DNA from: Acidobacteriota bacterium
GTDB lineage: Bacteria; Acidobacteriota; Terriglobia; Terriglobales; Acidobacteriaceae
Assembly: GCA_013285705.1 (NCBI GenBank)
Contig: JABDHA010000007.1
Span: 1 to 64,000, forward strand
Reading direction: 5' to 3'
DNA: 64,000 nt
Part shown: in pieces, positions 1 through 8,224 of the stretch
Layout: each line of letters begins with the position of its first letter
Position numbering within the stretch: position 1 is the first letter of the stretch
Notes under the pieces: generated by a model
The model's database searches: none
Told to the model about the DNA's origin: nothing
The model's input: the letters and a program-made list of their open reading frames with translations, nothing else
Position numbers and translations under genes: made by a program

Positions 1-2256
1 AACATTTTGCTCACGCGTCAGAACGGCGTCAAGATCGTCGACTTTGGGCTCTCGAAGTCGATCAGCAGCGACAGCGAGACGCGGAGCATGACCATTTCCG
101 GGACCGCTTCCTACATGGCGCCTGAGCAACTACGCGGCGAGGCTGTTGATCAGAGAGTAGACATCTGGGCCCTCGGCGTAACTGCAGCCGAGATGCTGAC
201 CGGCCACCACCCCTTCCGGCGTGATACGCTGCCCGCCATCATCCACAGCATCTGCAATGATCCGCCAGAGATCGCCGGTGAACTGCCACTCGGTCTCCAG
301 CGAATTGTTTATAAGTGTCTATCGAAGTCAGCCGGGCTTCGCTATGCAAGCTGTGATGAATTGCTTCATGACCTGGCAGCTTTGGACCTGCGTGACTTTC
401 CTGAGAAAGCCACTGGCCCGGAAAGCTCTGCCGTGGCGGGCGCACGTAGCGCGGTTCTGCCCACCGACACCACGTCAAGGTCATTGCGTAAGTCGCGCAA
501 AGCCTCATCCGCGCAGAAGAAAGCTCTCAGCAGAATCGTCGCCGCTGCCTCAGTCGGGACAGCGCCCGAACCTTCAGGCAAGCGACGGATGATCCCGGCC
601 ATTGCCGTCTTCCTCTTGCTGCTGGCCGTCATTGTCTTTCCCGTGCCGCGCGAACATGTGCGCGGTCTGCTCTTTGGACCAAAAGAAAAGCATATTGCTG
701 TGCTGCCTTTTGACAACGCCAGCGCTGATCCGGCCGTCAGCTCCCTGGCTGCCGGTCTAATGGAAAGCATGACCGCCGCACTCTCCAATCTGGATACCAG
801 CCAGCAGTCCTTGTGGGTCATCCCCGCCAGTGTGGTCCGCGGTGGCAACGTAACCGATCCCGTCGCAGCGTACAAGCAGCTCGGCGCAACACTTGTTGTG
901 AAAGGCAGACTGGAGCGCGCAGGGCAGCACGTGGCCATCGATATCAACCTTATCAATGCGGAAACATTGCGGCAGATTGGTGCAGTGACCGCAGTGAACG
1001 ACAACAGCGATCTGGCTGCGGCAGAGCAGGATGCCGTCACGCAGCTGGGCCGCCTCCTCAATGTCTCCGGCGCGCATGGCGCAGTCGCGCGCTCAGGCAG
1101 CAGCAATGTGCCTGCGGCTTATGATCTGTATCTCGAAGCGCTCAGTTATTTGCAGCGCTTCGATAAGCCGGAGAATTTAGACCTGGCCGTCAATCGCCTG
1201 CAAAATGCCGTCGCGCAGGACCCCGATTTTGCGCTCGCCTATGCAAAGCTGGGGGAGGCATACCGGCTCAAATACCAGAGCGACAGGAACGCAAAGTGGC
1301 TGCAGGCGGCGCTGGCCGACTGCGAAACTGCAATCAAGCTCAACCCTTCCATCCCGGGCGTCTACTACACTCTCGGCTGGCTGCATACGCTCACCGGCAA
1401 CAATGAGCTGGCTCTGACCGAATTTCAAAAATCAGTCGCGCTCGATAGCCGTAACCCGGACGCAGTGATCGGTCTTGCCTGGTTGAATGAGCAGGCCGGA
1501 CGGCTTGATGAAGCGGAGGCGGAATACAAGCGGGCAGCGGCACTCAGTCCCGGCGACTGGTCGAACCGCAACGAGCTTGCCAGATTTTACAATCGCCATG
1601 GTCGCTATAACGACGCTATCGAGCAAGGGAAAGAGGCTATTTCCTTGAGCCCTGATAATCCGATGCTCTATTCCAACCTCGGCGGATTTTACCTCGACAG
1701 CGGTGATCCATCATCGTATCCATTAGCAGAAAACGCGCTGCGCAAGTCGCTTGCACTGGACACAACCAGCGCCGCATACGGCAATCTCGCTCTGCTTTAT
1801 TTGCATGAAAAACGCTATGCTGACGCCGTAACCGCGAGCGAAAAGGCCATTGCCCTGAACCGTCAGGAGATTTTATCGTGGCGGTATGCGGAGCTGGCCT
1901 ATCGTTGGCTGGGCGAGCACCAGAAGGCAGATCGAGCGCTTGACCAGGTGGAGAGTCTGGGCGAGGCACAGACCAAGATGAATCCGCGGAAGGCTGAGAG
2001 TCAATCGTGGCTGGGATTGGTCTACGCGAAAAAAGGCCTGCGGGAACGGGCTATCCCTCATCTTGAAGCGGCGCTCTCACTTGCCCCCAATGATCCGGAA
2101 GTGCTGATAAACGCGGTTGAGGCCTATAATCATCTCGCGGATGAGAGCAGCGCGGAACGACTCATCCGGCAAGCCAGACAGCAAGGCGTATCGCTGGCGG
2201 ATCTGCAGGTGGATCCGGAGATGCAGACGCTGTTGGCTAAAGTAAAAGCACAATAG
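1..2256 (+). CDS. Ser/Thr protein kinase, C-terminal part, with TolB-like and TPR domains (5' end outside window)
   Basis: The frame is open from the first base, so the gene begins upstream of the window. The visible protein starts inside a eukaryotic-type kinase domain: an NILL stretch typical of the catalytic loop, then the metal-binding DFG (VDFGLSK) and the APE-type motif (MAPEQL). A basic Ser-rich linker leads to one membrane segment near residues 197-214. Outside the membrane there is a TolB/FlgO-like region (KHIAVLPFDNAS onwards, about 225-350), then a run of TPR repeats (about 375-730). The family phosphorylates proteins on Ser/Thr in the cytoplasm; the TPR half probably binds a partner in the periplasm. 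This architecture is frequent in acidobacteria. The substrate is unknown. Stop is TAG at 2254. Confidence 0.9.
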   Translation, partial: NILLTRQNGVKIVDFGLSKSISSDSETRSMTISGTASYMAPEQLRGEAVDQRVDIWALGVTAAEMLTGHHPFRRDTLPAIIHSICNDPPEIAGELPLGLQRIVYKCLSKSAGLRYASCDELLHDLAALDLRDFPEKATGPESSAVAGARSAVLPTDTTSRSLRKSRKASSAQKKALSRIVAAASVGTAPEPSGKRRMIPAIAVFLLLLAVIVFPVPREHVRGLLFGPKEKHIAVLPFDNASADPAVSSLAAGLMESMTAALSNLDTSQQSLWVIPASVVRGGNVTDPVAAYKQLGATLVVKGRLERAGQHVAIDINLINAETLRQIGAVTAVNDNSDLAAAEQDAVTQLGRLLNVSGAHGAVARSGSSNVPAAYDLYLEALSYLQRFDKPENLDLAVNRLQNAVAQDPDFALAYAKLGEAYRLKYQSDRNAKWLQAALADCETAIKLNPSIPGVYYTLGWLHTLTGNNELALTEFQKSVALDSRNPDAVIGLAWLNEQAGRLDEAEAEYKRAAALSPGDWSNRNELARFYNRHGRYNDAIEQGKEAISLSPDNPMLYSNLGGFYLDSGDPSSYPLAENALRKSLALDTTSAAYGNLALLYLHEKRYADAVTASEKAIALNRQEILSWRYAELAYRWLGEHQKADRALDQVESLGEAQTKMNPRKAESQSWLGLVYAKKGLRERAIPHLEAALSLAPNDPEVLINAVEAYNHLADESSAERLIRQARQQGVSLADLQVDPEMQTLLAKVKAQ

Positions 2257-2295
2257 CTGCGAAGAAAAGCAAAGCATGTTCCCCAAGGAGAAAAT

Positions 2296-2454
2296 ATGAG
2301 CAACCCAAGTGATCAGCTGAACGACGAGCAGACGGAATCCTCATTCGAACAACCTGAGAATGAGCCTGAAGTGAAGGGAAAAACCGGATTCAAGAGCTTT
2401 AGTATCACTGGCGGCAAAATCCCCGCAAGGTCAAACGAGGTTGAGGGAGAGTAG
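2296..2454 (+). CDS. Small acidic protein, 52 codons, unknown function
   Basis: A short open frame begins with ATG at 2296 and ends with TAG at 2452-2454. An excellent ribosome binding site (AAGGAG, 2285-2290) lies five bases before the start, 40 bases behind the kinase stop, so the two are probably co-transcribed. The first half is rich in Glu, Asp, Gln and Asn. The second half is basic and glycine-containing (KGKTGFKSF then ITGGKIPARS), followed by an acidic tail. It has no signal peptide or membrane segment. I do not recognise the family. It could be a kinase substrate (it carries several Ser/Thr) or a peptide precursor. The coding call rests on the binding site and position. Confidence 0.6.
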   Translation: MSNPSDQLNDEQTESSFEQPENEPEVKGKTGFKSFSITGGKIPARSNEVEGE

Positions 2455-2644
2455 CTGGCAGTGGTCCATTCCTATGATTCCATGCATGTGTGAGCAACGC
2501 GAAACCTCCCCCATCTTCTATTCCTCGATTCACTGCGCAAGATCGACTGATTCGCGACTGCTGCACCTTGCTTTAGAACTCTCCATCGCGTCAACCTGCG
2601 AGTGCTGAATTAAGTTCTGTTGTGAAGTTTGATGGAACAGAGAC

Positions 2645-3301
2645 TCAGGGTATTTCTGTCTTGTCGACACGCTCGTGTCTCTTACCTAGTTGCTGCTGCA
2701 GATGCCGACGCGCTCTGAGCAGTCTGGTCTTTGTTGCAGCCACGGTGATTCCCAGGGTATTTGCTGTCTCTTCGGTGGACCACTCATGAAGGTAGCGCAT
2801 AACAAACACAATGCGAAATGACGATGGAAGTCGGTTGATCAGCCGAAGCAATGTCACTTCAAGTTCGGAATTTCCGCAGTGCTGCTCGGGATTTGGGCGG
2901 GAGTCCGGCAGGTCCAGCGTGAAGGAATCCTCGTCGGGTAAAGGAATGCAATCGAGTGAAACCATCGATCTTCGCCTCGCACGCAGACACATCAGGGCCT
3001 GATTGATAGCAATCCTCGTAAGCCAGGTGTTAAAACGAGATTCTCCTCGAAAGGTTTTGATGTGCGTATAGGCGCGCAGTAATGCCTCCTGCATGACATC
3101 CTCGGCGTCTTCCTGATGTTTCGTGATCCTCAATATAGACGCGAACATTCCACGCCTGTACGGACCTACAAGCAGGTTGAATGCATTGACGTCACCGAGT
3201 TTCGCGCACTCCAGCAGGTCCGTATTCTCCTCAGCATCCAAATCGTGATCTCGATGCCGTCTGTTGTTGTGCGTCGTCGGCCTCTTCATGGTCGTCGTCA
3301 T
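2645..3301 (-). CDS. ECF-family RNA polymerase sigma factor
   Basis: The protein of about 218 residues directs RNA polymerase to a special set of promoters. Region 2 is clear (DAEDVMQEALLRAYTHIKTF, then FNTWLTRIAINQALMCLRARRR), as is region 4 with its helix-turn-helix (LPSSFRIVFVMRYLHEWSTEETANTLGI, then ATKTRLLRARRHLQ). These are the two domains of extracytoplasmic-function sigma factors, and the length is normal. I chose the ATG at 3301; a TTG at 3322 and an ATG at 3289 are also in frame, and none has a strong ribosome binding site. No anti-sigma gene is adjacent, so the inducing signal cannot be read from context. Confidence 0.88.
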   Translation of the reverse strand: MTTTMKRPTTHNNRRHRDHDLDAEENTDLLECAKLGDVNAFNLLVGPYRRGMFASILRITKHQEDAEDVMQEALLRAYTHIKTFRGESRFNTWLTRIAINQALMCLRARRRSMVSLDCIPLPDEDSFTLDLPDSRPNPEQHCGNSELEVTLLRLINRLPSSFRIVFVMRYLHEWSTEETANTLGITVAATKTRLLRARRHLQQQLGKRHERVDKTEIP

Positions 3302-3508
3302 ATCGATAAATGGATGAAGCAAATTTCGTTCTGAAGAATCGTCACAGCCGTGATACTAACAACCCGTGGCTGCCGGGGAAATTACATGTTCCTATAACAT
3401 CCGTACGATCTGGCTAGCGCCTTACGACATTTTCCTGGATGGAAGCGGCGGCGAAGAGTGCAGCCTTGGCGTGAGGAAGGAAGTCGCGTAATCAGACATT
3501 TCTCAGCC

Positions 3509-3544
3509 TTTACAAAACTTAATCCACCTTAATCAATCTTTATC
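3509..3544 (+). promoter_or_regulatory. Four TTAATC-like direct repeats at 10-bp spacing upstream of a secreted-protein gene
   Basis: The hexamers TTTACA (3509), TTAATC (3519), TTAATC (3529) and TTTATC (3539) follow one another at exactly ten bases. They lie 107-143 bases upstream of the secreted-protein gene that starts at 3652. Such a phased array could be a binding site for a response regulator or another DNA-binding protein. The rest of the 350-base gap between 3301 and 3652 shows no gene. The A+T-rich composition makes a chance origin possible. Confidence 0.35.
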
Positions 3545-3651
3545 GCACGCTTGGAGGTCGGGTGCTGAAATCGAATCACAGTGCAGGCAATTCAGAGTGA
3601 TTGCTGAAATTGCAGACCAAATCGCTCTCTCTGCACAACGAGGAGCACCCC

Positions 3652-4122
3652 ATGAATCGCATAAAAATTGTCAGTCCGTACACCAAGTCAATCCTTGCAG
3701 TTGCTCTTACAAGCGGCATCTTGGCTCTGGGCACGCACACTGCTTCAGCCCAGGAGATCATCGTGACTACGCCATTTGCTTTTTCTGCGGGTAGTCAATC
3801 CTATCCGGCTGGAACGTACCAATTCACTGTGAAATATGAGTCTTCTCTTCTCTCCATACGCAACGTGAATGGCGGCGGTGAGAAGTTCTTCATGGTCCGG
3901 CCTGAAATCAATAAACCACTGCGACCACACAGCGGCCTGATTTTTGATAACTCCGGAGGAAGTCACGATCTACAGGCAGTCCGCGTGCCCGGTACAGACA
4001 GGGTTGCAGAGCTGACTCAACAAAAAACGGTAAGTAATGAAAAAAGCCACATATCGTTGGCTGCGACAAAGGTGTCTACGAAAAAAGCTGCGGTCGGAAG
4101 CCAGAGCGCGCCGGTCCAGTGA
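3652..4122 (+). CDS. Small secreted protein of unknown function
   Basis: The start is ATG 3652, supported by AGGAG at 3641-3645; an upstream start in the same frame lacks such a site. The 156-residue product opens with a signal peptide (basic MNRIKIV, a hydrophobic core, cleavage after HTASA-Q), so it is exported. The mature part contains a beta-rich segment (TPFAFSAGSQSYPAGTYQFTV) resembling small exported proteins that are common in acidobacteria and have no assigned role. The tail is rich in Lys, Thr and Ser. Cytochrome or enzyme motifs are absent. It stands alone, downstream of the repeat array at 3509-3544. Confidence 0.75.
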   Translation: MNRIKIVSPYTKSILAVALTSGILALGTHTASAQEIIVTTPFAFSAGSQSYPAGTYQFTVKYESSLLSIRNVNGGGEKFFMVRPEINKPLRPHSGLIFDNSGGSHDLQAVRVPGTDRVAELTQQKTVSNEKSHISLAATKVSTKKAAVGSQSAPVQ

Positions 4123-4290
4123 GCCTCACAAACCAAGGACGGGTGGACACGCTATGATCTCTTCAACCGAAGCAACGATAAGAACAAATAAGATGCTGCA
4201 ATCACGGGCGACACGAGCACGCATGGCACAAACCGGAGACAGGCGCCGATTCACTCGCTTAGTGAAAGGGTGGATAGGCGCCACTCTGTC

Positions 4291-4674
4291 TCAGCCTTGC
4301 ACTCGCTGGATGAACACGCCAGCAAATGCCCGACGCACTGCGTAAAATACGAGGCCCCAGAGCACCGTTGTAACCAGAGCTAGCGGCAGGCCGGCCGGCG
4401 CCATGAATGAATGGAACAGAAGAATGTTCACCAGGACTGGTCCCAGCAGGATCAGCGCCAGAGGTACAAAGCGGTTTGCCAGCAGCAGCGCTCCACCGAT
4501 CACCTGCACCAGAAAGATGAATACCAGGTAATGCGAAACATACAAAGCGCCCATGTACTGCGCCGCCAGACCTGTCGGCGGCGGCATGGGGATGAAGTGA
4601 AGAAAGCCGTTCAGTCCGAAGACCAGGAACAGCAGGCCAAGTAAAATCCGCGCAATTAAGGTTGTGATCTTCAT
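4291..4674 (-). CDS. DoxX-like integral membrane protein
   Basis: A protein of 127 residues with four hydrophobic helices (around 5-25, 45-67, 72-92 and 96-116), the layout of the DoxX family (known from quinone-linked redox and detoxification functions). The first helix carries the usual LLFLVFGLNGF-type sequence. A ribosome binding site (AAGGAA) precedes the ATG at 4674. The gene lies 24 bases behind the azoreductase gene on the same strand, so both should be on one mRNA under the neighbouring TetR-type regulator. A role in quinone or electrophile stress fits the context but is inferred. Confidence 0.85.
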   Translation of the reverse strand: MKITTLIARILLGLLFLVFGLNGFLHFIPMPPPTGLAAQYMGALYVSHYLVFIFLVQVIGGALLLANRFVPLALILLGPVLVNILLFHSFMAPAGLPLALVTTVLWGLVFYAVRRAFAGVFIQRVQG

Positions 4675-4698
4675 AATGTGTCGTTCCTTGAGTTCGAT

Positions 4699-5319
4699 TT
4701 ATGCTGCTGCCGTGCGTACAGCTTCCAAAGTTGGCTTCAGGAAAGCCTCACGATCCACCACGCCCGTCATCACCTGGGCCGCTCCACCGGCAGTCACAAA
4801 CTTCACATTTGTCACTCCGATAAAACCGAGGACAGCCTTCAGATAAGGATCGATAAAGTTCAGCGCGCTCGCTGGAGTGCCCGCATCATAGATTCCGCCG
4901 GTGGCGGTGAGCACCGTAGCCCTCTTACCGTGGAGTAGTCCCTGCGGTCCGCTTTCGGCATAGACAAACGTGCGTCCGCTGCGAGCGATCTGGTCAATCC
5001 AGAGCTTGAGCACGGAGGGAATCGAGAAGTTGTGCATCGCGACGCCAATCACGTACTCGTCCGCATGCTCCAGTTCAGCGATGAGCTCGTCCGACGGAGC
5101 CAGCGTTGCCTTCTGCTCCGGCGTCCGCGAGGACTCAGGTGTATAAGCGGAGTAGATCCACTGGGTATCCACCGGCTTTGGTTGATTGGCTGCAAGGTCA
5201 CGGTAGATCACCGTTCCGTCGGGGTGAGAGTTTTGCCAAGTCTTGACGAATTCGCGTGTCAATTCCCGGGTGATCGAGCTTTCAAGCGGACTAGAATCCA
5301 GGTGTAAGAGGGTAGGCAT
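4699..5319 (-). CDS. azoR: FMN-dependent NADH-azoreductase family protein
   Basis: A flavodoxin-fold quinone/azo reductase of 206 residues, which reduces azo bonds or quinones with NADH through FMN. Family marks are the N-terminal phosphate-binding stretch (LHLDSSPLESSITRELTREF), the segment EYVIGVAMHNFSIPSVLKLWIDQIARSGRTF, and GKRATVLTATGGIYD. The start at 5319 is set by AAGGAGAC (complement of 5325-5332) directly upstream; a longer frame to 5370 would run through the operator. It is divergent from a TetR regulator and heads an operon with the DoxX-like gene. Such regulators usually respond to quinones or electrophiles, so induction by these is likely. Confidence 0.9.
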   Translation of the reverse strand: MPTLLHLDSSPLESSITRELTREFVKTWQNSHPDGTVIYRDLAANQPKPVDTQWIYSAYTPESSRTPEQKATLAPSDELIAELEHADEYVIGVAMHNFSIPSVLKLWIDQIARSGRTFVYAESGPQGLLHGKRATVLTATGGIYDAGTPASALNFIDPYLKAVLGFIGVTNVKFVTAGGAAQVMTGVVDREAFLKPTLEAVRTAAA

Positions 5320-5360
5320 AGTCAGTCTCCTTAAACGACGCAAGATGTTTAGACAACCTG

Positions 5361-5380
5361 TGTCGTTCATATAGACGACA
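5361..5380. promoter_or_regulatory. Palindromic operator in the azoR/tetR divergent promoter
   Basis: TGTCGTTCATATAGACGACA is an inverted repeat with perfect six-base arms (TGTCGT at 5361-5366 and ACGACA at 5375-5380) around an eight-base spacer. A further GTCGT at 5384-5388 pairs with ACGAC at 5375-5379, and AACGAC occurs at 5334-5339. The site lies in the only space between the divergent azoreductase gene (start 5319) and TetR-type gene (start 5435). TetR-family dimers bind palindromes of this size, so the gene at 5435 is the likely binder. Confidence 0.65.
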
Positions 5381-5434
5381 TGCGTCGTTTTTCAGATTCT
5401 TTTTTCTTTTGCTACCCTCTAATAGAAGAGAACC

Positions 5435-6052
5435 ATGCCTATTTCTGACTGCGAAGTACGCGATCCACGCATGCGGCGAACGCGACAGCTCCTTCAGGGA
5501 GCTTTGCGTACCCTTATGCAAACAAAGAGCTTCGACGAGATCGCCGTGCAGGACATCACGGAACTCGCGACCGTCAATCGCGCCACTTTTTACGATCACT
5601 ACACTGACAAATATGCGCTGCTCGAGGCTATGGTCGCTGGCGGCTTCCATATGCTGCTCCACGAACGCAATATCAGCTATGACGGGACCTGCCCGTCGGC
5701 AGCGAGCGCCCTTATCCTGGCAACCTGTGATTACCTGACCCAGAACCATGGTGATGGCGCGACATGCCAGCGTCAAAGCGCCTTCGAGCCATTAACAGAG
5801 GCGGCGGTGACCTCAGCCATTCGCAGGGTGTTAATGGGAGGTATGCCGGAACCCGGTTCTGCTTTGAATCTGCCGCCCGCGATGGTTGCTACTGCTGCCA
5901 GTTGGGCTATTTATGGTGCCGTCAAGGAGTGGTTCAACACCCCGGGCCGTCCTGCCGCAGAAGAGGTCGTACCGATGATTATGCAATTCATCATCCCCAT
6001 TCTCGCGTCTGCAGGCTCTAAAGATACCGAGCCGGTCTCAGTTCACCACTAG
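5435..6052 (+). CDS. TetR/AcrR-family transcriptional regulator
   Basis: A 205-residue regulator. The N-terminal helix-turn-helix is at about residues 13-60 (RQLLQGALRTLMQTKSF, then DITELATVNRATFYDHYTDK), a classic TetR recognition helix. The rest is the helical ligand-binding and dimerisation domain. ATG 5435 has a purine-rich site (AGAAGAGA) upstream. It is divergent from the azoreductase/DoxX pair and a palindrome lies between, so it probably represses those genes and itself until an inducer binds. The ligand is not deducible. Confidence 0.92.
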   Translation: MPISDCEVRDPRMRRTRQLLQGALRTLMQTKSFDEIAVQDITELATVNRATFYDHYTDKYALLEAMVAGGFHMLLHERNISYDGTCPSAASALILATCDYLTQNHGDGATCQRQSAFEPLTEAAVTSAIRRVLMGGMPEPGSALNLPPAMVATAASWAIYGAVKEWFNTPGRPAAEEVVPMIMQFIIPILASAGSKDTEPVSVHH

Positions 6053-6108
6053 AGATCTCGTTGGCTGGATGATCCTATTTGGTCGTGAATGCAGCAAGTC
6101 CAGAGCAG

Positions 6109-6603
6109 CTAAAGTACATGGAATAACCGGGCATGCAGGTATTCTTCGATCCCAATAAGAATCAGCGTCGCGATCGATAAAATTAGCTGGATTTGTTCCA
6201 TGCGAATCGTACGCGGGCTTAATGGACTTTGGCGCCATTGGGAGGCTGGACGACGGCGAAGACGGCGAATCTGCATGAGAATCACCAGGTTCAGCATGGA
6301 ACCGAGAAGAGCAAGTCCCACCATCGGTATCCGAATCCAATTCACATGGAATTTGTCCAGAGCTGCTCCAATACTGGCGCTCAATGCAAGAGAGCCGACG
6401 CCGATCAGAAGGCGCAGGCCGCTGAGAGCAGCAAAGAATGTGCAGATGCTTTGGAGGAGTGCAAAGAAGAAACTGGACCAGGCGACCACGCCTCGAACTT
6501 GCACGGCTTCATTTGGCATAAGTTGGGACAGTATATCCTCAGTTGCTACGTGCTTGACTGCGGTACCCGGCATCAGAGATGTGAGCAAGCTTTGCCTCCG
6601 CAT
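6109..6603 (-). CDS. Hypothetical membrane protein
   Basis: The product has three or four predicted membrane helices: one about 60 residues into the protein (VVAWSSFFFALLQSICTFFAAL), a second right after it, a third (IRIPMVGLALLGSMLNLVILM), and a C-terminal one (IQLILSIATLILIGIEEYL). A basic loop (RRLRRRPASQWRQ) separates the last two. I do not recognise the family. The start is unsure: ATG 6603 is used here, a GTG at 6693 is in frame, and TTG 6588 has the best ribosome binding site (GGAGG six bases before it). It converges with the TetR regulator gene. No function is proposed. Confidence 0.6.
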   Translation of the reverse strand: MRRQSLLTSLMPGTAVKHVATEDILSQLMPNEAVQVRGVVAWSSFFFALLQSICTFFAALSGLRLLIGVGSLALSASIGAALDKFHVNWIRIPMVGLALLGSMLNLVILMQIRRLRRRPASQWRQSPLSPRTIRMEQIQLILSIATLILIGIEEYLHARLFHVL

Positions 6604-6723
6604 TCCACAAAAAAGAAGTCCCGAGTCCCCACAAACGCACGCCGAGGCCAAAAGAATAGCGTTGTTCTGGTTAACTACAGACTCGGGACACACTTCTTAA
6701 GAATATTGAAACGAACGAGCGAG

Positions 6724-7836
6724 CTATCTTTCGCGGCGCGCTGAGTCCGCTGCGGTTGCCAGGGCACTCAGGGTCGCTAAGAACTGCCCGGACTGGCCGG
6801 TGAAGAGACCGGATCCTGTAAGTGACTCTACAGCGGCCATTGCTCCTCCAAATTGGTCAGACAGGGGACGGATGACCGCGCACTTCGGCAGCTGTGGGCT
6901 GATGAATTCGCACGGAACAGGGAAGATGAGATTGGTTTGCAGAAGAGGGTTGGGAGGATTGTTGAAGTTAGGAAAGGTGAGACCGTTGTCCGTGACTGGA
7001 GACTGTTGATTATTGAAATCGAAGGGCGGCCCCTGTACTGCATTGCCGGCGAAATCGACCCACTCGAGAAAGTGAGCAATTTCATCCCCGCCAATACCAA
7101 GAGTGATACGCAACACTTCAGCGCTGCTCACTTTCTGGCTAAGGGCAGCATAAAGACTGGAACCACCCTGCTCGATGGAGCCGAAGTGGAATGCCGCCGT
7201 GTCCGCGATGGCCTGAATATGATCCTCCCCTTCGAAATCTACGTCGTTTCTGGGGATGGCTGTACGGCTGTTGATTTTGATAGCCTGGGGAAAAGTGGCG
7301 CCAAAGTCAGGGTTCGTTTCGCTGCGATACCGGATATACCAGCTTGTATCGACGTTGAGTTGCATTAGGTTGGTTAGACGGCCAATGTCTTTCGCTCCTG
7401 TGGCCTGGCTGCCTTTGAGATTGCGAAACTTATCGAGGTTGACCGGATCAGCGCCCTTCGATTCGAGGTAGGCGTTGATAAAAGTCGCATGGCTCACTTC
7501 GTCGAGCGTGTTACTGGTGATGTACTGAGAGCCATCTCCATCGAGAAACTGTAAGGCTAACTGATACCTGTTCTGTGTACCACTGGTGACTCCTCCAAGC
7601 TCGGTATATTGGGTCCAGAGATCGGATTCAATTAACTCCGCAGCCGCAAGAAAACGGAGGATTGCTACGTCTCCGCGGCTAAGGCGATCGTCACGGTCGT
7701 TGTCCTCACCGAAAGCGGGACTTCCACCACTTAGCAGGCCAGCACCTATTGTCGCCGCACCTCCTGCGAGCATTCCTGTTTTCATAAAAGAACGGCGGTT
7801 TACGGAACGTTCGTAAACATTCTTTAGTTTTTTCAT
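6724..7836 (-). CDS. Tat-exported ferritin-like domain protein
   Basis: The N terminus has a twin-arginine signal (NRRSFMKTG followed by a Gly/Ala-rich hydrophobic stretch and cleavage near SPAFG), so the folded protein is exported. The body is a ferritin-like four-helix fold of the type found in desiccation-related secreted proteins: helix I with LRFLAAAELIESDLWTQY, a second helix with EVSHATFINAYLES, and later helices with DHIQAIADTAAFHFGSIEQ and GGDEIAHFLEWVDF. The repeated Glu and His could hold a di-metal centre. ATG 7836 is the last start before the signal; the ribosome binding site is weak. It stands alone. Metal content and substrate are unknown. Confidence 0.82.
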   Translation of the reverse strand: MKKLKNVYERSVNRRSFMKTGMLAGGAATIGAGLLSGGSPAFGEDNDRDDRLSRGDVAILRFLAAAELIESDLWTQYTELGGVTSGTQNRYQLALQFLDGDGSQYITSNTLDEVSHATFINAYLESKGADPVNLDKFRNLKGSQATGAKDIGRLTNLMQLNVDTSWYIRYRSETNPDFGATFPQAIKINSRTAIPRNDVDFEGEDHIQAIADTAAFHFGSIEQGGSSLYAALSQKVSSAEVLRITLGIGGDEIAHFLEWVDFAGNAVQGPPFDFNNQQSPVTDNGLTFPNFNNPPNPLLQTNLIFPVPCEFISPQLPKCAVIRPLSDQFGGAMAAVESLTGSGLFTGQSGQFLATLSALATAADSARRER

Positions 7837-8159
7837 GAGGGAGCTTTTCCTACCTTCTGGGTGTAGAGCACACCCATGGGAGAACGTAGGACGCGGCGCT
7901 AACTTAATTGCCACGGAATTGTAAAATCATTGTCCTTTCATTCTGAATCCGGACGTTTGGTCTCACCAGGCAAGAGCGGCGGCCCGGGGGATAGAGGATG
8001 AACATCCCGCACCGTGGTGAATCGACGATCGCCAGGCCCTAACGTATTTGTCTGTGCGCGTCCTACCTTGTAGGGCCGTGTCTTTGGGCTGATTTTCCTG
8101 AGAAATCCACGCCCACAGCAGGAACCCGCCCGGTTCTTAAATATGCCCGAATAAACGAA
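7837..8159. other. Intergenic stretch without a visible gene
   Basis: Between the ferritin-like gene and the operator array at 8160 there is no open frame with a ribosome binding site or family signature. It must hold the promoter of the leftward ferritin-like gene. I see no strong -35/-10 pair, repeat or terminator here. Confidence 0.5.
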
Positions 8160-8205
8160 TGACATTTGACTGACAACACTGTGACAAACGGGAACGAGGT
8201 ATTTT
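8160..8205 (+). promoter_or_regulatory. TGACA-box array and -10 element upstream of the radical SAM cluster
   Basis: Three hexamers stand in exact 11-bp register: TGACAT (8160), TGACAA (8171) and TGACAA (8182). A -10-like TATTTT begins at 8200, eighteen bases after the start of the last box. The radical SAM gene starts at 8225. The same arrangement recurs at 19010, 35454 and 39215. The 11-bp direct repeat is the normal target shape of OmpR/PhoB-type response regulators, and the only one in the window is encoded at 25586-26323. Binding by that protein is inferred. Confidence 0.7.
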
Positions 8206-8224
8206 TTACTCTGATTTCACTAGG

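Noticed and set aside
4037-4345. A 102-codon basic frame behind the small secreted protein.
   Set aside because: It overlaps the secreted protein's end and the DoxX-like gene on the other strand, and its composition is unlike a folded protein.
8160-8187. Short regular repeats that could suggest a CRISPR array.
   Set aside because: Repeats are six bases with five-base spacers, no cas genes are present, and the pattern fits a regulator site.
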